A stretch of DNA of 49,743 bases, taken from positions 1 through 49,743 of the forward strand of contig JAKIWS010000011.1 of assembly GCA_022749895.1 (NCBI GenBank), given 5' to 3'. Positions within the stretch are counted from its first letter, which is position 1; the number at the start of each line of letters is the position of its first letter. Shown one piece after another: positions 39,965 to 48,056 of this stretch. The notes below the pieces were generated by a model. The model saw only the letters and a program-made list of their open reading frames with translations, ran no database searches and was not told the origin of the DNA. A program made the translations under genes and the position numbers. Source of the DNA: Thermoplasmata archaeon (GTDB taxonomy: Archaea > Thermoplasmatota > Thermoplasmata > Lutacidiplasmatales > UBA184).

Positions 39965-41881
39965 ATGGCGAAAATCATCGGAATCGACCTCGGAACGAGC
40001 AATTCGGCGGCCGCGGTCCTGGAAGGCGGGCGACCCGCGATCATCCCGAGCGCCGAAGGCACCACCGTCGGCGGCGGGAAGGCGTTCCCCTCGTATGTCG
40101 CGTTCACGCGCGATGGGCAACTTCTGGTCGGCGAGCCCGCGCGCCGCCAGGCGGTCTCGAACCCCGAAGGCACCGTCACCGCGTTCAAGCGGAAGATGGG
40201 GACCGACTACAAGTACCGGATCCACGGCAAGGAGTACACTCCCCAGCAGCTCTCGGCGTTCCTCCTCCAGAAGATCAAGCGCGACGCCGAGGCGTTCCTG
40301 GGGGAGAAGGTCGAGAAGGCCGTCATCACCGTCCCGGCGTACTTCAACGATAACCAGCGCCAGGCGACCAAGGACGCCGGGTCGATCGCCGGGCTCGAGG
40401 TCGTCCGGATCATCAACGAGCCGACGGCGGCCTCCCTCGCCTACGGCCTCGACAAGGCCGGCAAGCAGCAGAAGATCCTCGTCTTCGACCTGGGCGGGGG
40501 GACGCTCGACGTCACGATCATGGAGTTCGGGGAGGGGGTCTTCGAGGTCCTCTCCACGAGCGGCGACACCCAGCTCGGCGGCACCGACATGGACGCGATC
40601 CTGACCGACTGGATCGCGGGTGAGTTCCAGAAGGAGAGCGGCATCGACCTCCGCAAAGACAAGATGGCCGTTCAGCGGGTCCGCGACGCGGCCGAGAAGG
40701 CGAAGATCGAGCTCTCCTCGACCCTGGACACCCAGATCAACCTCCCGTTCCTGACCGCGACGCAGGATGGGCCGAAGCACCTCGCGCTGAGCCTCTCGCG
40801 GGCGAAGCTGGAAGAGCTGCTCCGCCCGATCGTCGACCGTTGCAAGGGGCCGGTCGAGCAGTCGATCAAGGACGCGAAGCTCGCGAAGGAGCAGATCGAC
40901 CGGATCGTCCTCGTGGGCGGGCCGACCCGGATGCCGATGGTCCAGAAGCTCCTCGAGACGCTCATCGGCCGCCCGATCGAGCACGGCGTCGACCCCATGG
41001 AGTGCGTCGCGCTGGGCGCGGCGATCCAGGGCGGCGTCCTCGCCGGCGAGGTCAAGGACGTCCTCCTGCTCGACGTCACCCCGCTCTCGCTCGGGGTCGA
41101 GACCTTGGGGGGCGTCTTCACGCGCCTCATCGAGCGCAACACGACGATCCCCACGCGCAAGAGCCAGATCTTCACGACCGCCGCCGACAACCAAGGCGCG
41201 GTCGAGATCAAGGTCGCGCAGGGCGAGCGCCCGATCGCGAACGACAACGTCGCGCTCGGGAACTTCATGCTCACCGGCATTCCGCCGGCGCCCCGCGGTA
41301 CCCCCCAGGTCGAAGTGTCGTTCGACATCGACGCGAACGGGATCCTGAGCGTCTCCGCGAAGGACCTCGCGACCGGGAAGAAGCAGGGGATCACGATCAC
41401 GGCCTCCAACAAGCTCTCGAAGGACGAGGTCCAGAAGATGCTCAAGCAGGCGGAGGAGTACGCCGACCAGGACCGCACGCGCGCGGAAGCGGTCGAGGCG
41501 CGCAACCACGCCGAATCGCTGACCTACGAGGCCGAGCGGGTCCTGACCGAGAGCAAGGAGAAGATCGCGGAGAGCGACGCCGCCGATGTGCGCGCGAAGA
41601 TCGCCGAGGTCCGCTCGGTGCTGGACGGGAAGGACACGGCGGCGATGAAGGCGAAGACCGAGGAGCTCACCCAGGCCCTCCACAAGGTCGCCCAGAAGCT
41701 GTACGAGAACGCGCGGAGCTCGAACGACGCGGGTCCCGCGCCGCCCCCCGACGCGGGTTCCGCTCCGACCGACGCGGGAGCTTCGGCGACCGAGGCTCCC
41801 TCCGGCGGTCCCGGAACGCCGATGGACGCCGACTTCAAGGTCGTCGACGACGGTACCGACGAGAAAGGGAAGTCGGCGTAG
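39965..41881 (+). CDS. dnaK: Chaperone DnaK (Hsp70)
   Basis: ATP-driven Hsp70 of 638 residues. The ATPase domain covers about 1-370 ([62 protein letters not shown]), the linker is [15 protein letters not shown] and the peptide-binding domain continues with [14 protein letters not shown]. The C-terminus is an Ala/Pro/Ser tail ending in [11 protein letters not shown]. The N-terminal ATPase lobe lacks the insertion of proteobacterial DnaK, as in Gram-positive and archaeal versions. No grpE or dnaJ lies beside it. AGGTGA, 8 nt before the ATG, is a fair ribosome binding site. Confidence 0.96.
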   Translation: MAKIIGIDLGTSNSAAAVLEGGRPAIIPSAEGTTVGGGKAFPSYVAFTRDGQLLVGEPARRQAVSNPEGTVTAFKRKMGTDYKYRIHGKEYTPQQLSAFLLQKIKRDAEAFLGEKVEKAVITVPAYFNDNQRQATKDAGSIAGLEVVRIINEPTAASLAYGLDKAGKQQKILVFDLGGGTLDVTIMEFGEGVFEVLSTSGDTQLGGTDMDAILTDWIAGEFQKESGIDLRKDKMAVQRVRDAAEKAKIELSSTLDTQINLPFLTATQDGPKHLALSLSRAKLEELLRPIVDRCKGPVEQSIKDAKLAKEQIDRIVLVGGPTRMPMVQKLLETLIGRPIEHGVDPMECVALGAAIQGGVLAGEVKDVLLLDVTPLSLGVETLGGVFTRLIERNTTIPTRKSQIFTTAADNQGAVEIKVAQGERPIANDNVALGNFMLTGIPPAPRGTPQVEVSFDIDANGILSVSAKDLATGKKQGITITASNKLSKDEVQKMLKQAEEYADQDRTRAEAVEARNHAESLTYEAERVLTESKEKIAESDAADVRAKIAEVRSVLDGKDTAAMKAKTEELTQALHKVAQKLYENARSSNDAGPAPPPDAGSAPTDAGASATEAPSGGPGTPMDADFKVVDDGTDEKGKSA

Positions 41882-41908
41882 GAAGGCCGATCGGGCGTCG
41901 GCGCGCGT

Positions 41909-43042
41909 TTACGGCGGGCCGGCGCCGTACCGAGGCCACGTGAGGCCGGTCGGACCGGTGTACCGGACATCCGGCCGTATCAAACGGTTCCCGGTCGCCT
42001 GCTCCAGGGCGTGGGCGACCCAACCGACCGTGCGGGCCAGGGCGAACGTCGGCGTGAACATTTCGCGGGGAAGACCGACGGACTCGAGAACCACGGCGCT
42101 GTAGTACTCCACGTTGGTGTAGAGCCGTGCCGAGGGCCGGGCGCGCCGAAGTGCGGCCAGCGCCTCCCGTTCGACCGCTTCCGCAAGGGCGAGTCGGTTC
42201 GGGTCGGCCACACCTCGCGCGATGGTGTGGAGCAGGATCGCCCGCGGGTCCTCGACCTTGTAGGCGCGGTGGCCGAACCCGTAGAGGAGCTCCTTGCGGC
42301 CCAACCGGTCGCTGATCCACGCGGCGGCGCGGTCGGCCGAGCCGATCTCATCGAGCATCTCCGAGACACGGGCGGGCGCTCCCCCGTGGATCGGCCCCTT
42401 CAGAGCGGCGAGGGCCGCGGTGGCGCCCGCGAACAGGTCGGAGTTCGTCGAGAGGACCACCCGCAGCGCGAACGTCGACGCGTTCATGCCGTGGTCGGCG
42501 AGGAGAATGAAGTACCCTTCGAGGGCGCGCACCTGCGCCGGCGTGGGGGTGACGCCGCTCAGCATCCAGAGGTAGTTCGCGACGTGACCGAGCGCGGGAT
42601 CCGGTGGCACCAGCGGCTGCCGACGCGACCGCCGCACGAAAAAGGCGAGGAGCGACGGGGCGCGTCCGATCAGCTCGTACCCCTGCTCGACCGTCGGGGG
42701 GTACGGGTGCTGACCGTTGCCGAGGGCGGAGACGAGGGTGCGCAACGCATCCATCGGGGGGGTGAGCGGGTCGAGCGCGTCGATGACCCGTTGAGCTTCC
42801 GGCGGGAGGGTGCGCCGGGCGGCGAGGGTGCGGACGAGGTCCCGCGGGGGATGTTCGGAAGGTGGGGACCCGGTCAGCAGAAGGTGGACCACCGATTCGT
42901 ACGGAGTTCCGAGCGCCAGCTCGCGGATGTCGTAGCCCCGGTACGTGAGTCCACCGGTCTCGCCCGCGACGAGGCTGATGGCCGAGTCGCCGATCACCAC
43001 GTCTTCGAGACCGCGCATCGCGGTGTGGACCGGCGTCGCCAC
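41909..43042 (-). CDS. gltA: Citrate synthase
   Basis: Condenses oxaloacetate and acetyl-CoA (or propionyl-CoA in 2-methylcitrate synthases) at the entry of the citrate cycle. It has 377 residues from the GTG at 43042. GLTYRGYDIRELA, ADHGMNASTFALRVVLST with one catalytic His, LKGPIHGGAPARV with another, and GFGHRAYKVEDPRA are conserved. The usual catalytic Asp region (NVDFYS) reads NVEYYSAVVLE, with Glu (codon GAG). The GTG is 26 nt downstream of a TTATGG box; ATG 43018 is a possible alternative. It converges with dnaK, 27 nt apart. Confidence 0.92.
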   Translation of the reverse strand: MATPVHTAMRGLEDVVIGDSAISLVAGETGGLTYRGYDIRELALGTPYESVVHLLLTGSPPSEHPPRDLVRTLAARRTLPPEAQRVIDALDPLTPPMDALRTLVSALGNGQHPYPPTVEQGYELIGRAPSLLAFFVRRSRRQPLVPPDPALGHVANYLWMLSGVTPTPAQVRALEGYFILLADHGMNASTFALRVVLSTNSDLFAGATAALAALKGPIHGGAPARVSEMLDEIGSADRAAAWISDRLGRKELLYGFGHRAYKVEDPRAILLHTIARGVADPNRLALAEAVEREALAALRRARPSARLYTNVEYYSAVVLESVGLPREMFTPTFALARTVGWVAHALEQATGNRLIRPDVRYTGPTGLTWPRYGAGPP

Positions 43043-43064
43043 GGCGCGCGGACCGAGGCCCGCG

Positions 43065-43072
43065 CCATAACG
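43065..43072 (-). promoter_or_regulatory. TATA-like box for citrate synthase
   Basis: CGTTATGG on the minus strand, about 26 nt upstream of the GTG at 43042. Together with the box at 43103-43110 it forms a compact divergent promoter region. Confidence 0.55.
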
Positions 43073-43102
43073 TTCGCCCACGATGGAGGAGCCGCAAGTA
43101 AC

Positions 43103-43110
43103 GCTTATCG
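43103..43110 (+). promoter_or_regulatory. TATA-like box for the LSm/ribK operon
   Basis: GCTTATCG is centred about 27 nt upstream of the ATG at 43134, favouring that start over the longer frame that opens at 43083. Confidence 0.5.
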
Positions 43111-43133
43111 CGGCGACCTTCGTCGGTCCGCCG

Positions 43134-43376
43134 ATGGGAACTCCACCGACCGTGGTCCTCGAGCGGCTCCTCGCCCAGCGGGTCACGCTCCGCTTGAAGG
43201 ATAGCCGCGTCCTCGAAGGCCGCCTCGTCGGGATTGACGAGCACCTCAACGTCGTCCTCGAGGACGTCGCCGAGAGCTCGCCCACAGCGAACCGACATTT
43301 CCCGTGCCTCATCCTGCGGGGCTCGAACGTCACCGCGCTCCATGCCCCGAGCGGACTCCCCGGTCGCCCGGCGTAG
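43134..43376 (+). CDS. LSm (Sm-like) RNA-binding protein
   Basis: An 80-residue Sm-fold protein. VVLERLLAQRVTLRLKDSRVLEGRLVGIDEHLNVVLEDV is the Sm1 motif and LILRGSNVTAL the Sm2 motif with its RGxxV. Archaeal Sm proteins form heptamer rings that bind U-rich RNA. The frame opens at 43083, but a TATA-like box lies between that position and the ATG at 43134, so the shorter product is chosen. It leads the ribK-radical SAM-nadE operon, 16 nt before ribK. Confidence 0.9.
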   Translation: MGTPPTVVLERLLAQRVTLRLKDSRVLEGRLVGIDEHLNVVLEDVAESSPTANRHFPCLILRGSNVTALHAPSGLPGRPA

Positions 43377-43392
43377 TCGGGGACCGCCGCCG

Positions 43393-44079
43393 ATGGCGCC
43401 CAAGCCGCGGCCGCCGCGGGTCAAGGCCGAAGAGGTCCGGGTGCTCGCGCGGCTCGCCGCCGCGGGGGCTCACCACGCCCCGGTCGCCCTTGCCTCGCGC
43501 GAGCTCGGCGAAAAGCTGGGAGTGAGCCAACAGGCCGCGGACCGGTACCTGGTCGCCCTCGCCGAGCGAGGTTTCATCACGCGCAACCTGGCGCAGCGAC
43601 GTCAGCGCATCGCCCTCACCCCCGCGGCGATCGAGCTCCTGCGGGAGGAGTACACCTCGCTCCAGCGCATCTTCCAGGGGCCGGGCGCGGTCCGCTTCAC
43701 GGGGACCGTCGTCTCGGGACTCGGCGAAGGTCGCTACTATCTGAGCCAGCCCGGCTACCTCCTCCAGTTCGCCGAGCGGCTCGGCTACGAGCCGTTTCCC
43801 GGGACGCTCAACGTGCGCGTCGGGGCCGGCGAGCTCCCGCGTCTGGAGACGGTCCGACGTTGGAAGGGGATCCGCATCGACGGGTTCAAGGCGAGCGGCC
43901 GCACCTTCGGCGGCGCCAGCTGCTATCCGGCGCGCTTGGGCGGTCGGAACTGTCATGCCATCGTCCCCGACCGAACGAGCCACCAGGATGTGATCGAGTT
44001 CATCGCCCCCGAGTCCCTCCGGAACGCGCTCGGGCTCCAGGACGAAAAGCCGGTCGACGTCGAGATCGTGGAGGCGTGA
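43393..44079 (+). CDS. ribK: CTP-dependent riboflavin kinase with N-terminal HTH
   Basis: Archaeal enzyme that makes FMN from riboflavin with CTP. The N-terminal part (ARLAAAGAHHAPVALASRELGEKLGVSQQAADRYLVALAERGFI) is a winged helix, so the protein could also regulate its own operon. The kinase domain (from about residue 95) has VVSGLGEGRYYLSQPGY, PGTLNVRV, GGASCYPARL and CHAIVPDRTSH and ends with VDVEIVEA. The start at 43393 gives 228 residues, the usual size of HTH-RibK fusions. It overlaps the next gene by GTGA. Confidence 0.93.
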   Translation: MAPKPRPPRVKAEEVRVLARLAAAGAHHAPVALASRELGEKLGVSQQAADRYLVALAERGFITRNLAQRRQRIALTPAAIELLREEYTSLQRIFQGPGAVRFTGTVVSGLGEGRYYLSQPGYLLQFAERLGYEPFPGTLNVRVGAGELPRLETVRRWKGIRIDGFKASGRTFGGASCYPARLGGRNCHAIVPDRTSHQDVIEFIAPESLRNALGLQDEKPVDVEIVEA

Positions 44080-45101
44080 GCGTGGAGGCCTCCGTCGCTC
44101 GGACCGTTGCGCGGGACCGTCGACCGCCCCCCGCCGACGCGCTCGGGGCCAGCCGGTACGTCAACCTCTGGTCGGAGCCCGAAGCGATCGGGACGCGCCG
44201 CGTCCGCGCCTTCGTGCTGATCCTCCGGACCCGTGGCTGCTACTGGGCCGATGTGAAGGGCTGCTCGATGTGCGGCTACGCGAAGGACACCCTGGGTCGC
44301 TCGGCGACGCCGGCGGAACTGGCCCACCAGCTGAACGCGGCGCTCGCCCGGTACCGCGACGAACCGTACGTGAAGCTGTACACGTCGGGGAGCTTCCTGG
44401 ACGACCGGGAGGTCGACGCGGAGTCGCGCCGGGCGATCGTCGCCGCCTTCGCGGGTCGCGCCGAGCGCCTCCTCTTCGAGACCCTTCCCGAATTCGCGAC
44501 GCCCGCGACGCTCGCTCCGCTGATCAGCGCCTTCCCCGGCACCCTCGAGGTGGCGGAAGGGCTGGAGTCGACCCAGGAGTACGTACTCCGTCGGCTGATC
44601 AACAAGGGGGCGAATCCGGTCGATTACTTCGAAGCCGCTGATCGGATCCGAGAGGCGGGAGCGAGCCCGAAGGGCTACCTCCTCCTCAAACCCCCATATC
44701 TCACCGAACGCGAGGCCGTCGCCGACGTCGTGCGGTCGGTCGAAGTCGCGGCGCCGCGCTTCGACACGTTGTCGGTGAACCCCGTCCATATCCAGAACGG
44801 GACGACGGTGGAATGGCTGTACCGACGCGGCCGGTATCGACCCCCGTGGCTGTGGAGCCTGAACGACGCGATGATCCAGGGCGCCGCGCGACGCGGCCGC
44901 GCCCGCCTCGTCACCTTCCCCACCGCCGGAGGACTCCCGCGCGGTCCCCACAACTGCGGCGAGTGTGACGCCCGCGTCCTGGCGGCGTTGGAGAGCGCGT
45001 CATTGGACCAGACGTTCGACGAGCTCGCGAACCTGGCGTGCCCGTGCCGGACGACGTGGGCGACCACGAGCGCGCTCGAGCCGGCGGGCGTGGTGGCGTG
45101 A
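44076..45101 (+). CDS. Radical SAM protein of the archaeosine synthase (RaSEA) type
   Basis: A 341-residue radical SAM enzyme. The cluster ligands are Cys55, Cys63 and Cys66 in RGCYWADVKGCSMCGY (Cx7Cx2C). KLYTSGSFLDD, ETLPEFATPA, LEVAEGLESTQEYVLRRLINKG and GYLLLKPPYLTEREA match the archaeal/ELP3-like family that acts with ArcS on lysine-preQ0 tRNA to make archaeosine at position 15. The assignment rests on family resemblance; archaeosine itself is not shown. The start GTG overlaps the ribK stop (GTGA); GTG 44082 is an alternative. The C-terminus has a Cys pair (ACPC) of unknown role. Confidence 0.86.
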   Translation: MSVEASVARTVARDRRPPPADALGASRYVNLWSEPEAIGTRRVRAFVLILRTRGCYWADVKGCSMCGYAKDTLGRSATPAELAHQLNAALARYRDEPYVKLYTSGSFLDDREVDAESRRAIVAAFAGRAERLLFETLPEFATPATLAPLISAFPGTLEVAEGLESTQEYVLRRLINKGANPVDYFEAADRIREAGASPKGYLLLKPPYLTEREAVADVVRSVEVAAPRFDTLSVNPVHIQNGTTVEWLYRRGRYRPPWLWSLNDAMIQGAARRGRARLVTFPTAGGLPRGPHNCGECDARVLAALESASLDQTFDELANLACPCRTTWATTSALEPAGVVA

Positions 45102-45904
45102 TCGCCCCGCCGAAGCTGCCCGCGCACGCCCGACGCACCATCGAACGGTTCCTGCGCGCCCACGTCGAGCAGGCCGGTGCCTCCGGCGCTGTGGTGGGAT
45201 TGAGCGGCGGAATCGATTCGGCGCTTACGTTCCGCCTCTGCTGCGATGCGCTCGGAGCACCCCAGGTCCTGGGGGTCCTGATGCCCAACGCGGCCTACGA
45301 TCCACAGCTCGTCGCGGAGACCCGGGACTACGCGGAGGCGCTGGGGGCGGCGACGGTGACCCACGAGATCGGGGAGGTGGAGGCGGCCTACCGCCGGATG
45401 TTCCCGATCGTACACGACCGGATCACGGTGGGGAATCTGACGGCGAGGATCCGCATGGCGATCCTCTTCACGGAGGCCCGCGAGCGCCGATTCCTCGTCG
45501 TGGGGACCAGCAACAAGTCCGAGATCCTGGCCGGGTACTTCACGAAGTACGGGGACGGCGCGGCCGACCTGGCCCCGCTCGGGGATCTGTACAAGACGCA
45601 GCTGCGCGCTCTCGCGAGCGAGCTCGGTCTACCGGCCGCGATCTTGGCCCGCCCCCCGACCGCGGGATTCTGGGACGGCCAGACCGACGAGGAGGAGCTC
45701 GGGATCCGCTACGACGACCTCGATCGGATCCTCGTCGGCCTCGAGCAGCTCCGATCCATCGAAGAGATCGCGACCTCCGGAGGCTGGCCCGTCAAACTCG
45801 TAACCGCGGTCGCGAACCGCGTTACGGCCGGCCGCCACAAGCGCCGCCTCCCGCCCATCCCCAAACTCTCGCTTCGCACCGTCGGCATCGACTGGCGGGA
45901 TTGA
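45098..45904 (+). CDS. nadE: NAD+ synthetase (ammonia-dependent)
   Basis: A 268-residue enzyme that amidates nicotinic acid adenine dinucleotide to NAD+. The PP-loop is LSGGIDSAL (residues 35-43). GNLTARIRMAILF, LVVGTSNKSEILAGYFTKYGDGAADLAPLGDLYKT and PAAILARPPTAGFWDGQTDEEELG are all conserved. No glutaminase domain is present, so ammonia is the likely donor. The GTG start overlaps the radical SAM stop (GTGA); this closes the operon. Confidence 0.95.
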   Translation: MIAPPKLPAHARRTIERFLRAHVEQAGASGAVVGLSGGIDSALTFRLCCDALGAPQVLGVLMPNAAYDPQLVAETRDYAEALGAATVTHEIGEVEAAYRRMFPIVHDRITVGNLTARIRMAILFTEARERRFLVVGTSNKSEILAGYFTKYGDGAADLAPLGDLYKTQLRALASELGLPAAILARPPTAGFWDGQTDEEELGIRYDDLDRILVGLEQLRSIEEIATSGGWPVKLVTAVANRVTAGRHKRRLPPIPKLSLRTVGIDWRD

Positions 45905-45984
45905 GCGATGCGCGGGCCTAAACCTTAAGCGAACGCCCCCGTCCTCCTCGCCGGAACGGCCCCGCCCCCGGACGTCGGCCCCGC

Positions 45985-46800
45985 ATGGATCGCGAAACCT
46001 ACCGTCGGCTGTTCGATTCGCTCGCCACCTACGAGGATGTCCACCGCGTCGCCCAGGCGGAGGGGTTCGACGAGGAGCTCCTGTTCGTGATCTACACGCA
46101 CCGCGTCAGCCGGGACGCGACGCGGCGCTTCTACGTCGTCAAACGCCAGATGCCCCGCATGGTCGGGCAGTGGCGTCGGGGACGCTCGATCCTCGACCTC
46201 GCCCGGGAGTGGAAGTTCCCCCCGGTCCTGATGGGCCAGATGGTGTTGACCGAGCTCAAGGTGCCCCGGAAGAAGGTCTGGGGGATCTTCCTCGACCCGG
46301 CGACCGCCCCGGACCAGCGGATCCGCCGCGAGGTCGAAGAGCTCCTCGCGAACGACTGGATCTACTCCCCCCGGGGGATGGAACTGCAACGCGAGCGCGG
46401 CCGGCGCGGGGAAGAGCGCATGTACCGGTGGCTCCAGCTCCACGGGATCACCTACCGCACGGAGAAGGACCTCCGCGGCAAGTTCACGAAGACCCCGGAC
46501 GCGCTGCTCGACCATCCGATCATCTTCTACGGCCAGAAGCTCAAGTGGCTCGAATCGAAGGCGAACTTCGGCGACGACGTCGAGCTCCGCAAGAACCTGA
46601 AGCGCCAGCTCGGCCCCTACACCGAGATGTTCGGCGAGGGGGCCGTCGTCTACTGGTACGGTTTCGTCGAGGGGGCGGAGTCGCCCCCCGGGATCCTGCT
46701 GTGGGACGGGCCCACGATCGAGGGGATCACCCCGGTCGTACAACCTCCCCCGGAGCCAGCTCACGCTGAGCCCCCGTCGCCAGGTCCCGTTCGACGATGA
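45985..46800 (+). CDS. CDIN1/TPD-type PD-(D/E)XK nuclease-like protein
   Basis: A 271-residue protein with the TPD motif (KFTKTPDALLDHPIIF; Asp172) followed by WLESKANFGDD (Glu190, Lys192), which together make the PD-(D/E)XK nuclease signature. The N-terminal region is helical (EDVHRVAQAEGFDEELL and RRFYVVKRQMPRMV). The human homologue CDIN1 (C15orf41) is linked to erythropoiesis and the archaeal members to nucleic acid processing; function here is inference. The last 25 residues are Pro-rich, and the 3' end overlaps the convergent hisS gene by 74 nt. Confidence 0.83.
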   Translation: MDRETYRRLFDSLATYEDVHRVAQAEGFDEELLFVIYTHRVSRDATRRFYVVKRQMPRMVGQWRRGRSILDLAREWKFPPVLMGQMVLTELKVPRKKVWGIFLDPATAPDQRIRREVEELLANDWIYSPRGMELQRERGRRGEERMYRWLQLHGITYRTEKDLRGKFTKTPDALLDHPIIFYGQKLKWLESKANFGDDVELRKNLKRQLGPYTEMFGEGAVVYWYGFVEGAESPPGILLWDGPTIEGITPVVQPPPEPAHAEPPSPGPVRR

Positions 46801-48028
46801 TCCCCTTCGCCTTCTCCTGAGGACCGATCAGGAGCGCTCGCCGCGCCCGCTTTCGGGCCGCCTCCCTCAGCTGGCGCGAGAGGTTCCGACCGAGAAGGTC
46901 GCACTCGGCGGACACCCCGGATCGTCGCAGCCGCTCCACCCACTCGAACGCCTCGTCGACCTCCGCGGCCGTGATCGCGATGACGTACGTGTCGAGCGGC
47001 GGTTCCCCTTCCGGCCACCGGTCGCCGGCCCGCAGCAGGAGCTCCAGCGTCTGGTCGCCGATCGCGAGACCGCAGGCCGGGGTCGGCGGGCCTCCGAACA
47101 GCTCGATCAGATGGTCGTACCGACCGCCGCCGAACAGCGATCGCCGGTCGGCGTTGCGCTCGAACGCCTCGAACACAGTGGTCGTGTAGTAGGCGAGGCC
47201 GCGCACGAGGGTCGGGTCGAGCCCCACGCGGTCCGAGAGACCGATCCGGTCGAGCAGCGCGAACAATCGGCGGAGCCGGACGACCGCACCGTCGGCCGTG
47301 GAGGAGGCACCGGGCGTGGTCACGCTCGCGAAGAACGATTCGACCGCGGGCCCGCTCACGCCGGCCTTCCAGCTCTCGAGGCGGTCGGCCCACTCCGCGG
47401 CTCGGGCGGCCTCGATGCCGGACGCGACGAGTTCTCTCACGAACTCGCCCCGGGGAAGCTTGCGGAACCGGTCGACAGCGTGGAAGTAGCGCGGCAGGTC
47501 GGCGACTCCGAGCTGCCGACCGATGGCCTCCGCGAGTTCGCGATCGTTGATGCGGAACGCGTAGAGCCCGTGGGCGCCGGCCTCGTCCATCGCGAGCGCC
47601 GCGGTCGCGAGGAGTTCGGCCTCCGCTTCGACGCCCGGCGCTCCCAGGATGTCGAGATTGAACTGGGCGAACTCCCGGGTGCGCCCCTCCTGGGGCTCTT
47701 CGTACCGCCACGACCGTTGGTACGTGAACCACTTGACCGGCAACGGCTCGGATTTGGCCCGGGCGGCGTAGATGCGGGCGAGCGAGGGGGTCGCCTCCGG
47801 GACGAGCGTGACCTCGCGGCCGCCCTTGTCCTGGAACGCCCAGAGCTGACGATTGATCTCGTCGCCGCTCTTGACCTTGAACAGTTCCAGCGATTCGACG
47901 CTGGGGGCCTCGAGCTCCCAGAAGCCGGCGCGCCGCGCGACGGACCGGAAACGTCGGAGGAGCTCGGAGCGGGCCCCGGCGTCCGGAGGAGCGTAATCCC
48001 GGAAGCCGCGGAGGCCCTCGAACGTCAC
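46727..48028 (-). CDS. hisS: Histidyl-tRNA synthetase
   Basis: A class II synthetase of 433 residues. Motif 1 region GFRDYAPPDAGARSELL, motif 2 RSWRYEEPQEGRTREFAQFNLDIL, VRGLAYYTTTVFEAF and motif 3 GLAIGDQTLELLLRAG are conserved. PEATPSLARIY replaces the bacterial TxP loop. The C-terminal anticodon domain is complete (VDEAFEWVERLRRSG). The start is GTG; a TAATAC box at 48050-48056 lies 25 nt upstream and supports leaderless initiation. The 3' end overlaps the TPD gene, but the product ends at the usual length. Confidence 0.95.
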   Translation of the reverse strand: MTFEGLRGFRDYAPPDAGARSELLRRFRSVARRAGFWELEAPSVESLELFKVKSGDEINRQLWAFQDKGGREVTLVPEATPSLARIYAARAKSEPLPVKWFTYQRSWRYEEPQEGRTREFAQFNLDILGAPGVEAEAELLATAALAMDEAGAHGLYAFRINDRELAEAIGRQLGVADLPRYFHAVDRFRKLPRGEFVRELVASGIEAARAAEWADRLESWKAGVSGPAVESFFASVTTPGASSTADGAVVRLRRLFALLDRIGLSDRVGLDPTLVRGLAYYTTTVFEAFERNADRRSLFGGGRYDHLIELFGGPPTPACGLAIGDQTLELLLRAGDRWPEGEPPLDTYVIAITAAEVDEAFEWVERLRRSGVSAECDLLGRNLSRQLREAARKRARRALLIGPQEKAKGIIVERDLATGAQRELAPGEVVRPG

Positions 48029-48049
48029 GACCGTCGGATGGGGACCCGC

Positions 48050-48056
48050 GTATTAG
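48050..48056 (-). promoter_or_regulatory. TATA-like box for hisS
   Basis: CTAATAC on the minus strand, 22-28 nt upstream of the GTG at 48028. It overlaps the stop codon of the preceding gene, so hisS probably has its own promoter. Confidence 0.45.
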
